Assembly (NCBI GenBank): GCA_029054485.1
Contig: JAIDFD010000174.1
Location: forward strand, 1 to 17,574
Length of the DNA stretch: 17,574 bases
Source: Clostridia bacterium
GTDB lineage: Bacteria > Bacillota > Clostridia > Christensenellales > Borkfalkiaceae
Direction: 5' to 3'
A model generated the notes under the pieces. That model did not search any database. It had not been told where the DNA came from and was given only the letters and a program-made list of their open reading frames with translations. The translations under genes were made by a program, and so were the position numbers. This document shows positions 7,437-13,896 of this stretch, piece by piece (within the stretch, counting starts at the first letter, position 1; every line of letters begins with the position of its first letter).

Positions 7437-7784
7437 TTACAGCTTTACCCCTATGATATTTACGTTCACGGTATCAACTATCATACCCGTGAACTTTTCA
7501 ACTTTGTATTTAACCCCTTCTTTAAGGGATTCTGCAACGGCGTTGATGGAAACGCCGTACTTTATTATAACGTAGACATCGATAAAAATTCTGTCGCCGG
7601 ACGTTACTACTTTAATACCCTTGCCCGTCTGCTTTTTTCTCAGTTCTGAAAAAGAGTCGGAAAATTTGCGGGATACGGTATCAACTATGCCGTAACATTC
7701 CAGCGCAGCGTTTTTAGCCACCTTGCTGATGGCTGCGTCCGATATTGAAATTTTACCGTATACGTTACTTGTATTTACTGACAT
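7437..7784 (-). CDS. yloU: Asp23/Gls24 family protein (YloU-like)
   Basis: This 115-aa protein belongs to the Asp23/DUF322 family. The diagnostic features are an N-terminal helix with AALECYGIVD and a C-terminal block DVYVIIKYGVSINAVAESLKE followed by VDTVNVNIIGVKL. Family members are cytoplasmic or membrane-associated and linked to envelope stress, but the exact role of YloU is unknown. There is no signal peptide or membrane segment. GGGAGA is placed correctly before the ATG at 7784. The position between rpmB (divergent) and fakA is the same neighbourhood as in B. subtilis, and it probably forms an operon with fakA from the promoter at 7806-7834. Confidence 0.93.
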   Translation of the reverse strand: MSVNTSNVYGKISISDAAISKVAKNAALECYGIVDTVSRKFSDSFSELRKKQTGKGIKVVTSGDRIFIDVYVIIKYGVSINAVAESLKEGVKYKVEKFTGMIVDTVNVNIIGVKL

Positions 7785-7805
7785 AACATCTCCCGTCTTT
7801 TCAGT

Positions 7806-7834
7806 ATTGTAAACTATTTTACGCCTTTTTGCAA
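7806..7834 (-). promoter_or_regulatory. Sigma-A promoter of yloU-fakA
   Basis: The -35 TTGCAA (7834-7829), a 17-bp spacer and the -10 TACAAT (7811-7806) predict a start near 7799, leaving a leader of about 15 nt that contains the GGGAGA ribosome binding site. Confidence 0.75.
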
Positions 7835-7927
7835 GAATATTTTATATCTTTTAGCTTTAATTGAATTGTTTTCTCTCAAATTATTTTGGAAAAAATAAAA
7901 AAAATTAATCTTTTCCGCCGTTTTTGA

Positions 7928-7956
7928 TTGATTTTTTATCTAACGCGTGTTATATT
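7928..7956 (+). promoter_or_regulatory. Extended -10 promoter of rpmB
   Basis: The -35 TTGATT (7928-7933) is followed by a 17-bp spacer and TATATT (7951-7956), with TGT immediately before the -10 making an extended -10 element. The A/T-rich tract 7835-7927 between the two divergent promoters contains no gene. The leader of about 75 nt holds a perfect 6-bp hairpin GGCTTT/AAAGCC (7990-7995 with 8001-8006). Confidence 0.75.
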
Positions 7957-8038
7957 ATTTAAGGTCGCTTTGAAAACGGCTTTATTTTCGGCTTTAATTC
8001 AAAGCCTTATTACGATTAACCCACGGAGGTGTATAAAT

Positions 8039-8221
8039 ATGTCAAGAGTTTGCAACGTTTGCGGAAAGGGACAGACTACGGGTAACAACGTCAGCCATTC
8101 CAAGAGAAGAACGAGAAGGACGTTCAAAGCCAACGTTCAAAAAGTTTCTTACGTAAAAGAGGGCAAGACCGTCAGCGGTTACGTTTGCGCCAGATGCCTT
8201 AAATCGGTTGAAAGGGCGTAA
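8039..8221 (+). CDS. rpmB: 50S ribosomal protein L28 (zinc-ribbon form)
   Basis: L28 is a small basic protein of the large ribosomal subunit. The product is 60 aa, [16 protein letters not shown]..., with the family core [16 protein letters not shown]. Two CxxC pairs (C5/C8 and C50/C53) mark the zinc-binding "C+" paralogue; some bacteria also carry a zinc-free copy used under zinc limitation. The frame is open 37 codons upstream, but the ATG at 8039 has GGAGGT at 8025-8030 and matches the family start. It is the only plus-strand gene here, diverging from yloU exactly as in B. subtilis, with a strong terminator right after it. Confidence 0.98.
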   Translation: MSRVCNVCGKGQTTGNNVSHSKRRTRRTFKANVQKVSYVKEGKTVSGYVCARCLKSVERA

Positions 8222-8238
8222 GTTTTTCAATTAGTCAA

Positions 8239-8270
8239 AAAAAGTGTGTACTTATAGGTACACACTTTTT
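8239..8270. terminator. Bidirectional intrinsic terminator
   Basis: A perfect 13-bp stem (AAAAAGTGTGTAC/GTACACACTTTTT) closes a 6-nt loop (TTATAG). T-runs leave the stem in both directions, so it can end rpmB on the plus strand and the lipoprotein gene on the minus strand. Confidence 0.92.
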
Positions 8271-8282
8271 ATTTTTCATTTT

Positions 8283-9185
8283 TTACGAGTTGCCGTAGTG
8301 CAGCGAAGCGTTGATTATCGCCGCGTTGTCGTATTTGGCAGTCTGTACTTCCACCGCCTCGTTATCCACCGTGACCGTGTTCCACTGCTCGGCGGTGCCC
8401 GCAAAGTAAATATCTTTGAGCGAGGTATTGTAGTGGAAAGCGTGTCCGTAGACGAATTTGCCGTCCTCATCGAAAAGCGCGCCCTCTATCTTTTTCAGCG
8501 TTGCAGGCAGGTAAACCTTTTCAAGCGCGGGGCAGTATCCGAACGCGCCCGAGGGAATTTCCGTAATCTGCGTATCGTAGAGGTTTGCAGTCGTAAGCTT
8601 TTCACAGGTATGAAAAGCGCAGTAGCCGAGAGAAGTCACGCTTGCGGGAATAGTTATCTCTTTGAGCGCGGTATAGTTAAATGCGCGCGCCCCGATAGTT
8701 TCAAGCCCGTTGGGAAGGGTTGCCGACTCCAATGCTTCACAATATAAAAACGCCAACGCGCCGATTGTTTTTACGGAGTCGGGTATAGCTATCGATGTAA
8801 GTCCCCTGTCGTAACCGCAAAGCCCCTGCGGGATTTCTTCGAGTTCAATCCCCTCTTCGAATACGATTTCCGCGAGGGAATAGTTGTACGCAAACGCCGC
8901 GTTGCCTATTTTTGTAACCGTATCAGGCACGGTCAGCTTGGTAATCCGCGTCATAATCAGCCCCTGCTCCGCGATTTCGGTCACGGGGATTCCGTTGTGT
9001 TCGGAAGGTATTGTATACTCCCCCTTCAGCTTGCTTGTCCAGCCCGAAGCCGAATAGACGTAATAGGGGTTGTCCTCTTCATCGTATTTGAGTTCAAAGA
9101 CTTCCGAAAACGAACAGCCCGCCATAATGGGCAGACAGAAAAGCGACATTATCAATGCTAAAAATAACACGGTAAATTTTTTCAT
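8283..9185 (-). CDS. BspA-type leucine-rich-repeat lipoprotein
   Basis: This is a predicted cell-surface lipoprotein of unknown target. The N-terminus MKKFTVLFLALIMSLF is a hydrophobic signal peptide ending in PIMAGC, so Cys24 is the probable lipidation site. From about residue 55 to 250 there are successive LRR_5-type repeats of about 23 residues with the recurring pattern (T/S)(I)xIPxSVxxIGxxAFxxCxxL, for example ITKLTVPDTVTKIGNAAF, LTSIAIPDSVKTIGALAF and LKEITIPASVTSLGYCAF. A C-terminal segment DIYFAGTAEQWNTV is common in gut BspA-like proteins. Such proteins are frequent in gut and oral Firmicutes and often mediate adhesion, but no function can be assigned here. No Shine-Dalgarno sequence precedes the ATG. 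It is not part of this neighbourhood in B. subtilis. Confidence 0.9.
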   Translation of the reverse strand: MKKFTVLFLALIMSLFCLPIMAGCSFSEVFELKYDEEDNPYYVYSASGWTSKLKGEYTIPSEHNGIPVTEIAEQGLIMTRITKLTVPDTVTKIGNAAFAYNYSLAEIVFEEGIELEEIPQGLCGYDRGLTSIAIPDSVKTIGALAFLYCEALESATLPNGLETIGARAFNYTALKEITIPASVTSLGYCAFHTCEKLTTANLYDTQITEIPSGAFGYCPALEKVYLPATLKKIEGALFDEDGKFVYGHAFHYNTSLKDIYFAGTAEQWNTVTVDNEAVEVQTAKYDNAAIINASLHYGNS

Positions 9186-9191
9186 ACCGCA

Positions 9192-9220
9192 AGTTTAGCA
9201 CAGCCGATAAAAAAAGGCAA
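9192..9220 (-). promoter_or_regulatory. Possible promoter of the LRR lipoprotein gene
   Basis: TTGCCT (9220-9215), a 17-bp spacer and TAAACT (9197-9192) with a preceding TGC would start transcription at or next to the ATG at 9185. That would give a leaderless transcript, consistent with the missing ribosome binding site. Confidence 0.4.
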
Positions 9221-9232
9221 GCGGTTAGCCGC
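9209..9232 (-). terminator. Possible weak terminator at the dipeptidase stop
   Basis: GCGG-CTAA-CCGC (9232-9221) holds the dipeptidase TAA in its loop and is followed by TTGCC and seven T (9215-9209). The stem is only 4 bp, so it is weak. The T-run also overlaps the proposed promoter of the next gene. Confidence 0.3.
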
Positions 9233-10166
9233 AGACCTCTTTAAAGACGCGTGCGAAATTTTTATAACACAGCTTTTCAAGGGTTGCGCTTTGAATACCG
9301 CCCTTTTCAAGGAAAGAGATAAGCGCGGGCATTTTTTCGCAGCTTTCCAAATCTTCGCACTCGGGTATTCCGTCGAAGTCGCTGCCGAACGCGATAATAT
9401 CCTCGCCGCCGATGTTTATAAGGTGCTTTATGTTGTCAAGCACGCGGCCGAACGAATTTCCGCTCCCCAAAAAGTCTTTGCAGAAGTTTACGCCCACGAC
9501 CCCGCCGCAGTCGGCGATTTTTTTAATCAGCCCGTCTGTTAAGTTACGCGCCACATTGCACACAGCAACGCAGTTTGAGTGACTTGCAACGATAGGAGTT
9601 TTTCTGTTTTTCAAAATATCTTCGGCGCCGCCGTCCGACAGGTGCGAAATATCAACTATAATCCCCTTTTCGTCCAGCTTTTCGATTACCTCGCGCCCGA
9701 ACTTTTTAAGACCGCGCTCCTCGCGCTCTTCGAATAAGGGCAAGCCGTTTTTAAATAAGAGATTGGGGAACGCAAGCGCGTTTTCGTAATTCCACACGGG
9801 CGAAGCCATTTTTACACCGAGCGAATACAGCCCGTCTATCTCGTCGGTCGAGCGGATAAAGCCGAGGTTTTCCACCGTGAGAATAACCCCCTTGCCGCCG
9901 CCGTCTAAGCAGTACTTCAAATCGGAATAGCTCTTTATGAATGTAAGCTCTTTTCCGTAACGGCGCATACACTCTTCAAAGTATGCGGCATACGCCTTAA
10001 AGCGACCGTCGGCCCCTTCGCCTTCCGTAAAAATCGCAAGACACTGGGCGGCACAGCCGCTTTTTTTCAGCTTATTGAGATTTATCTGCAACCCGCCGTC
10101 TTTCAACGATAATTTTTCATCTAAGCTCTTTGTAAGCGTGTCGCAGTGTAAGTCTATGTATTTCAT
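9225..10166 (-). CDS. Membrane dipeptidase family (M19) zinc dipeptidase
   Basis: A metallo-dipeptidase of the amidohydrolase-fold M19 (renal dipeptidase) family, probably cytoplasmic because no signal peptide is present. The 313-aa length is typical. Metal and catalytic motifs appear in order: HCDT (H7, D9), TVENL (E99), DISHLSD (H175), ASHSN (H196), ARNLTD (R207) and FGSDFDG (D263). These match the binuclear zinc site and substrate-binding residues of the family. Bacterial members cleave L-D or D-D dipeptides and sometimes peptidoglycan-derived peptides; the substrate here is unknown. The ribosome binding site is weak (AAAGA). A terminator-like hairpin lies between it and thiN. It is not part of the conserved B. 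subtilis neighbourhood and looks like a local insertion together with the LRR lipoprotein. Confidence 0.92.
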   Translation of the reverse strand: MKYIDLHCDTLTKSLDEKLSLKDGGLQINLNKLKKSGCAAQCLAIFTEGEGADGRFKAYAAYFEECMRRYGKELTFIKSYSDLKYCLDGGGKGVILTVENLGFIRSTDEIDGLYSLGVKMASPVWNYENALAFPNLLFKNGLPLFEEREERGLKKFGREVIEKLDEKGIIVDISHLSDGGAEDILKNRKTPIVASHSNCVAVCNVARNLTDGLIKKIADCGGVVGVNFCKDFLGSGNSFGRVLDNIKHLINIGGEDIIAFGSDFDGIPECEDLESCEKMPALISFLEKGGIQSATLEKLCYKNFARVFKEVCG

Positions 10167-10177
10167 TTCTTTAAAAG

Positions 10178-10210
10178 CCGCCTTAAAACGAACCTGATAG
10201 GCTTAGGCGG
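10178..10210 (-). terminator. Terminator-like hairpin between thiN and the dipeptidase
   Basis: CCGCCT (10183-10178) pairs perfectly with AGGCGG (10210-10205). The loop contains a smaller CCT/AGG pairing, and CTTTTAAAG follows on the minus strand. The U-tract is short, so termination after thiN may be partial. Confidence 0.45.
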
Positions 10211-10227
10211 TTTAACGCAGATAATGG

Positions 10228-10830
10228 TCATACTTCACCCCTGTTTATTATTACGAGAGCCGTTCCCTCCACCGAAAGGAAAGCCTTGCTATCCTCTACG
10301 ATATTGGATATACCCCGACACTCGCCGTAACAAAGTTTTTCGGGATAAGAATATTTGAGCCCTGCACTATCCATTATATGCAAATCGCCGCCGAAAGGTA
10401 ACACCGAAAAGGTTGTCCCCTTGAAATTTCCCAAAAAAATTTTTCCGCTTGCGGGAAAAATTAACGAGCGGTCGCACAACATCTCCGCCTGAACGCCCTC
10501 GCTGTGGGCGCGGTATAAAAGGTGCAGATTACCAAGAAAGTGGTCCTCTCTGCCGCCGCCTCCGCCGTAAATTTCTATTTTATCAACGCCGCTTTTCAAA
10601 AGTTTGAAAAGCGCGATTTCGCCGTCCGTGTAATCCTTTTCCGCGGGATAAATTTCCTCGGGCGCGGGATAAGGAACTTCGTCGAGGCTGTCAAAATCGC
10701 CTATATTTTTGTCTATTCTTACCTTGTTTTTCGCCCATTTGTACGCGCCGTCGCAGCAGTAAACAAGGGCGTCGTCCGTATTGATTTCGCCCGAATACGG
10801 GTCGCCGTTCAAAAGTATTATGCCTTTCAT
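10228..10830 (-). CDS. thiN: Thiamine pyrophosphokinase
   Basis: It transfers pyrophosphate from ATP to thiamine to give thiamine diphosphate, the cofactor used by transketolase and others. The product is 200 aa and carries the family motifs CDGAY (26-30), GDFDSLD (44-50), KDYTDGEIAL (65-74, usual form KDxTD) and GGGGREDHFLGNLHLL (about 91-105, usual form GGRxDH). The frame is open further upstream, but the ATG at 10830 overlaps the rpe stop in an ATGA arrangement. This indicates translational coupling and explains the lack of a ribosome binding site. rpe-thiN is the B. subtilis gene order (yloS). In B. subtilis spoVM and rpmB follow; here a dipeptidase and an LRR lipoprotein gene intervene. 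Confidence 0.94.
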   Translation of the reverse strand: MKGIILLNGDPYSGEINTDDALVYCCDGAYKWAKNKVRIDKNIGDFDSLDEVPYPAPEEIYPAEKDYTDGEIALFKLLKSGVDKIEIYGGGGGREDHFLGNLHLLYRAHSEGVQAEMLCDRSLIFPASGKIFLGNFKGTTFSVLPFGGDLHIMDSAGLKYSYPEKLCYGECRGISNIVEDSKAFLSVEGTALVIINRGEV

Positions 10831-11492
10831 TTTTTTAAGGTTGCAATCGCCCCCGCCATATCGGGCGCGTTGAACACAGCCGAACCGGCAACCAGTACGT
10901 TTGCGCCCGCCGCGCGGATTGCCGCCGCGTTTTCCAAAGTCACGCCGCCGTCTATTTCGATATCCATATCGGGTCTGCCGATAAATTGTGCGTATTCGCG
11001 CGCCTTTCGGATTTTGTCCATTACTTCGGGTATGAATTTCTGACCGCCGTAACCGGGGTAGACCGACATCAAAAGCACCATATCGCAAAGGGGAAACACG
11101 GGGAAGATATTTTCAACGGGAACGTCCGGGTTTACGACCGCGCCGCACTTTACGCCGTATGACTTAATCATTTTAAGCGTTTCTTCCAGATAGGTATCGG
11201 AGATTTTTTTGCAGGCTTTGTAATGCACGGTGATTATATCCGCGCCCGCGTCCGCAAAAAACTTTATCTGGGTTTTGGGGTGTTCTATCATAAGGTGCGC
11301 GTCCAGCGGCAGGGAAGTCAAAGGTCTTATATTTTTGACCATCTGTCCGCCGAAAGTTATCGGCTCTACAAAAGTGCCGTCCATAACGTCGCAATGAATT
11401 AAATCCGCGCCGCTTTGCTCTAATTTTTTAATAGTTTCGCCCATAACGGAAAAATCCGCCGAAAGGATTGATGGTGCTATTTTTATGTTCAT
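10827..11492 (-). CDS. rpe: Ribulose-phosphate 3-epimerase
   Basis: It interconverts ribulose 5-phosphate and xylulose 5-phosphate in the pentose phosphate pathway. The 221-aa TIM-barrel protein shows APSILSADF (6-14), HCDVMDGTFVEPITFG (metal ligands H33 and D35), DAHLM (H66), MSVYPGYGGQKFIP (phosphate-binding loop, about 142-155), EIDGGV (D181, catalytic) and VAGSAVF (201-207). AAGGAGT precedes the ATG at 11492. In B. subtilis prpC, prkC and rsgA lie between rlmN and rpe; here only repeat copy C occupies the interval. thiN overlaps its stop by 4 nt. Confidence 0.97.
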   Translation of the reverse strand: MNIKIAPSILSADFSVMGETIKKLEQSGADLIHCDVMDGTFVEPITFGGQMVKNIRPLTSLPLDAHLMIEHPKTQIKFFADAGADIITVHYKACKKISDTYLEETLKMIKSYGVKCGAVVNPDVPVENIFPVFPLCDMVLLMSVYPGYGGQKFIPEVMDKIRKAREYAQFIGRPDMDIEIDGGVTLENAAAIRAAGANVLVAGSAVFNAPDMAGAIATLKK

Positions 11493-11522
11493 AAGTTACT
11501 CCTTAATTAAAGTAAAGTTCCC

Positions 11523-11641
11523 TGAAAACGATGATACGAGCAGAACAAGGCGCGCGAGGCTTTGCGACGGGAGTGTACTTTTTCGTACACGACCGAGAAA
11601 AACGCAGCGCAACGCAGTTATGCGAAGTATAAGCGTTTTTA
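11523..11641 (+). repeat. Intergenic MITE/ERIC-like repeat, copy C
   Basis: A 119-bp member of the three-copy family. The 15-bp ends match as inverted repeats at 12 of 15 positions (11523-11537 versus 11627-11641). The central hairpin is GTGTAC (11573-11578), loop TTTTTC, GTACAC (11585-11590), again with GGGA before and GACC after. The right end contains the TAA of rlmN. Blocks shared with copy B include GATACGAGCA, ACAAGG, the hairpin core and TGCGAAGTAT. Confidence 0.87.
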
Positions 11642-12676
11642 GCTGTTTTTCAAATAAGATACGCGCAGTTGTCCACAAGCCCCAGCTATATCCGAGCCAA
11701 GACTCCGCCTTACGCTTGCGGATAGTCCGCCGTCGATTAAGGTCTGCATAAAGGCGTAAGCCTGCTTGTCTGATACCGATTTAAGCCCGCGCTCCTCCAC
11801 CTCGTTCAATCTGATTAAGTTTACGTGGCAGGGCTTGCCCTTTAAAAGTCTTATAAGATTTTGCGCGTCATGATTCGCGCAGTTTTCGCCCGCTATCAGC
11901 GAGTACTCGAAGATGTATCTTCTTCCCGTCTTTTCAAAATAGTGTTCGCACGCCTTTAAAATTTCGTCAATGGAATATTTTTTTGCAATCGGCATTGTCC
12001 GCGCCCTGCCTCCGTCAGTGGTCTGATGCAGGGAAACGGTTAAATTAACCGGAAGTCCCTCGTCCGCGAGCGCGTAAATTTTGGGTACAAGCCCGCAGGT
12101 TGAAAGGGAAATATTGCGCGGCGAAATATTCACGCCGCCCTCGGCGGATACGTTTTTCAAAAAGGATACCACGTTTTCGTAGTTGTCCAAAGGCTCGCCG
12201 CTGCCCATCAAAACAATGTTTGTAACACCCCTCTGTTTGCCGTTGGCGTGCAGTGCGTTTACGGTGAGAACCTGCGCCAAAATTTCACCCGAGGTGAGAT
12301 TTCGCACAAGCCCGCCCAACGTGCTTGCGCAGAATTTACAGCCCATACGACAGCCCACCTGCGTTGAAACGCACTGGGTGTTGCCGTACTTGTATTTCAT
12401 CAGAACACCCTCTATCACGTTTCCGTCCGCAAGCGAAAAAAGATATTTTTCGGTGCCGTCGAGTTTGGACGTAAGGGTTTTTATGATTTTTACAGGCTCG
12501 TCCTCAAAGGTTTCCAGAAGGCGGGCTTTCAGGTCTGCGGAAATATTTATCTCCGAAATTTTTTTGCCCTTCATAAGCCCGTCGTAAAGCTGTTTTGCGC
12601 GGAACTTTTTTTCGCCGTAAGATAATATTAAGTTTTCAATCTCTTCGAATTTTAAATCCTGTAATATGCTTTTCAT
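11639..12676 (-). CDS. rlmN: Dual-specificity 23S rRNA/tRNA adenine-C2 methyltransferase RlmN
   Basis: This radical-SAM enzyme methylates C2 of A2503 in 23S rRNA and of A37 in certain tRNAs. The 345-aa product has the N-terminal accessory domain (1-90) and the [4Fe-4S] motif CRMGCKFC (C109, C113, C116). It also has MGSGEP (157-162), a SAM-binding stretch near ISLSTCG, and the C-terminal ACGQL with Cys334, the residue that forms the protein-RNA adduct. It is RlmN rather than Cfr by its position in the fmt-rsmB-rlmN cluster, although Cfr shares these motifs. The ATG at 12676 overlaps the rsmB TGA (ATGA), so translation is probably coupled. Its TAA lies inside the terminal repeat of element C. 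Confidence 0.96.
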   Translation of the reverse strand: MKSILQDLKFEEIENLILSYGEKKFRAKQLYDGLMKGKKISEINISADLKARLLETFEDEPVKIIKTLTSKLDGTEKYLFSLADGNVIEGVLMKYKYGNTQCVSTQVGCRMGCKFCASTLGGLVRNLTSGEILAQVLTVNALHANGKQRGVTNIVLMGSGEPLDNYENVVSFLKNVSAEGGVNISPRNISLSTCGLVPKIYALADEGLPVNLTVSLHQTTDGGRARTMPIAKKYSIDEILKACEHYFEKTGRRYIFEYSLIAGENCANHDAQNLIRLLKGKPCHVNLIRLNEVEERGLKSVSDKQAYAFMQTLIDGGLSASVRRSLGSDIAGACGQLRVSYLKNS

Positions 12677-13896
12677 TTTCCGTTCCTGACAAACGAGGTT
12701 AAAAAGAAACCTGCGCCGAGGGATATGTGGGGAAGATATTGCAAGCCGAATTTGGTCTTGCGGTGGGCGAGCGGACTTTCGGGAATTTCCAAAGTAAAGC
12801 CCTTACATTCGCTTAAAAATTTATAAACTATGCTGTCGTTTTCCTCGGGCAATACCGAACAAGTCGAGTAATAGAGTCTGCCGCCCTCTTTGACGTAACG
12901 CGAGCAGTTTTTTATAATTGCAAGCTGGGTTTCGTTCAGCGAAGCAATATCCTCTTCCTTGCGGAAAAGTTTTATATCGGGGTTTTCGTTGATAACCCCC
13001 GTACCCGAACACGGAACGTCGCAAAGCACCGCGTCGAACGCGTTTTCGTACTCGGGATTAAAGATTGTCGCGTCATTATTTGCAACCGTGATATTGTGCG
13101 CGGACATACGTTTTGCGTAGGATTTTATTAACTCCGCTCTGTGCGCGTGCAACTCGTTTGCGGTGACCTCTTTGCACTTTTTTGAAAGCAGTACCGATTT
13201 CCCGCCCGGTGCGGCGCATGCGTCCAAAAGTTTTCCGCAAGAAGCAACCGCATTGCAGATTGCAACCGAACCTACCGACTGGAAAGTGTAGTCGCCGTTA
13301 TCGAAAGCATTGTCGCGCGTGAAGTTTTTGAAGATATAAACGTTTTCAAAAGGGGTATCGATATGCTCTCTGTCAAGATAGCTTTCGGCGTTTTTTTCAA
13401 ACCTTACGCAAATCCCCTTCGACGGCGCCGACAAAATTTCAGCCGCCTCGCCCTTATAACTGCGCCTTAATCTTTTGACCAACCATAAAGGCGCACTACA
13501 CTCAAACGAAATTTTTTCGTCCGTCTTTTCGGGTTCGGGCGGTAAGGTGTATGAACGCAGAAAGGCGTTCACAAATCCAGACGCTCCGTCTTTTCCCAGT
13601 TTTTTGGTGAGTTCCACCGCGCTGTCCACCACCATATAGTCGTGCTTGGACATAAATTCGAGCATATACAGCGCGATTTTAAGTATCAGTCTTACCGCGC
13701 TCTTTGGCGGCTTTTGAGTGTTGGCGGAAATTACCGCGTTTAAATAAATATCCTTTTCAAGCACGCCGTAACAGATTTTCACCGTGCGCGGTTTGTTTAT
13801 AAACTCTATCGGCGTTTCCGAAATTGCCTGTTTCAAAAATTTGCCGCCGTAGACTTTTGAAAGTATCAGATAGGGGTCGCAGAGGGGATTAGTCAA
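12673..13896 (-). CDS. rsmB: 16S rRNA cytosine-C5 methyltransferase RsmB (Sun)
   Basis: It methylates C967 (E. coli numbering) of 16S rRNA. The 407-aa protein has an N-terminal NusB-like RNA-binding domain (about 1-125) and a Rossmann methyltransferase domain. Motif I is LLDACAAPGGKS (223-234); motif IV is DVPCSGTG with Cys296; and motif VI is YSTCSVLPEEN with catalytic Cys346. The segment before motif I reads DYTFQSVGS where most relatives have a VQDEAS-like sequence. The chosen start is a TTG at 13896, eight bases inside the fmt end, with GGGGGA five nt upstream. No ATG lies close enough to give the family N-terminus. It overlaps rlmN by 4 nt at the other end. Confidence 0.92.
   Translation of the reverse strand: MTNPLCDPYLILSKVYGGKFLKQAISETPIEFINKPRTVKICYGVLEKDIYLNAVISANTQKPPKSAVRLILKIALYMLEFMSKHDYMVVDSAVELTKKLGKDGASGFVNAFLRSYTLPPEPEKTDEKISFECSAPLWLVKRLRRSYKGEAAEILSAPSKGICVRFEKNAESYLDREHIDTPFENVYIFKNFTRDNAFDNGDYTFQSVGSVAICNAVASCGKLLDACAAPGGKSVLLSKKCKEVTANELHAHRAELIKSYAKRMSAHNITVANNDATIFNPEYENAFDAVLCDVPCSGTGVINENPDIKLFRKEEDIASLNETQLAIIKNCSRYVKEGGRLYYSTCSVLPEENDSIVYKFLSECKGFTLEIPESPLAHRKTKFGLQYLPHISLGAGFFLTSFVRNGK

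Noticed and set aside
8244..8265. Terminator hairpin as a fourth copy of the repeat, because of its GTGTAC/GTACAC core
   Set aside because: Only the hairpin core is similar. The flanking blocks and terminal inverted repeats of the family are absent, and it fits a standard intrinsic terminator.
8222..8282. spoVM-like small gene expected near rpmB
   Set aside because: The short interval contains only the bidirectional terminator; no 20-30 codon ORF resembling SpoVM was found.
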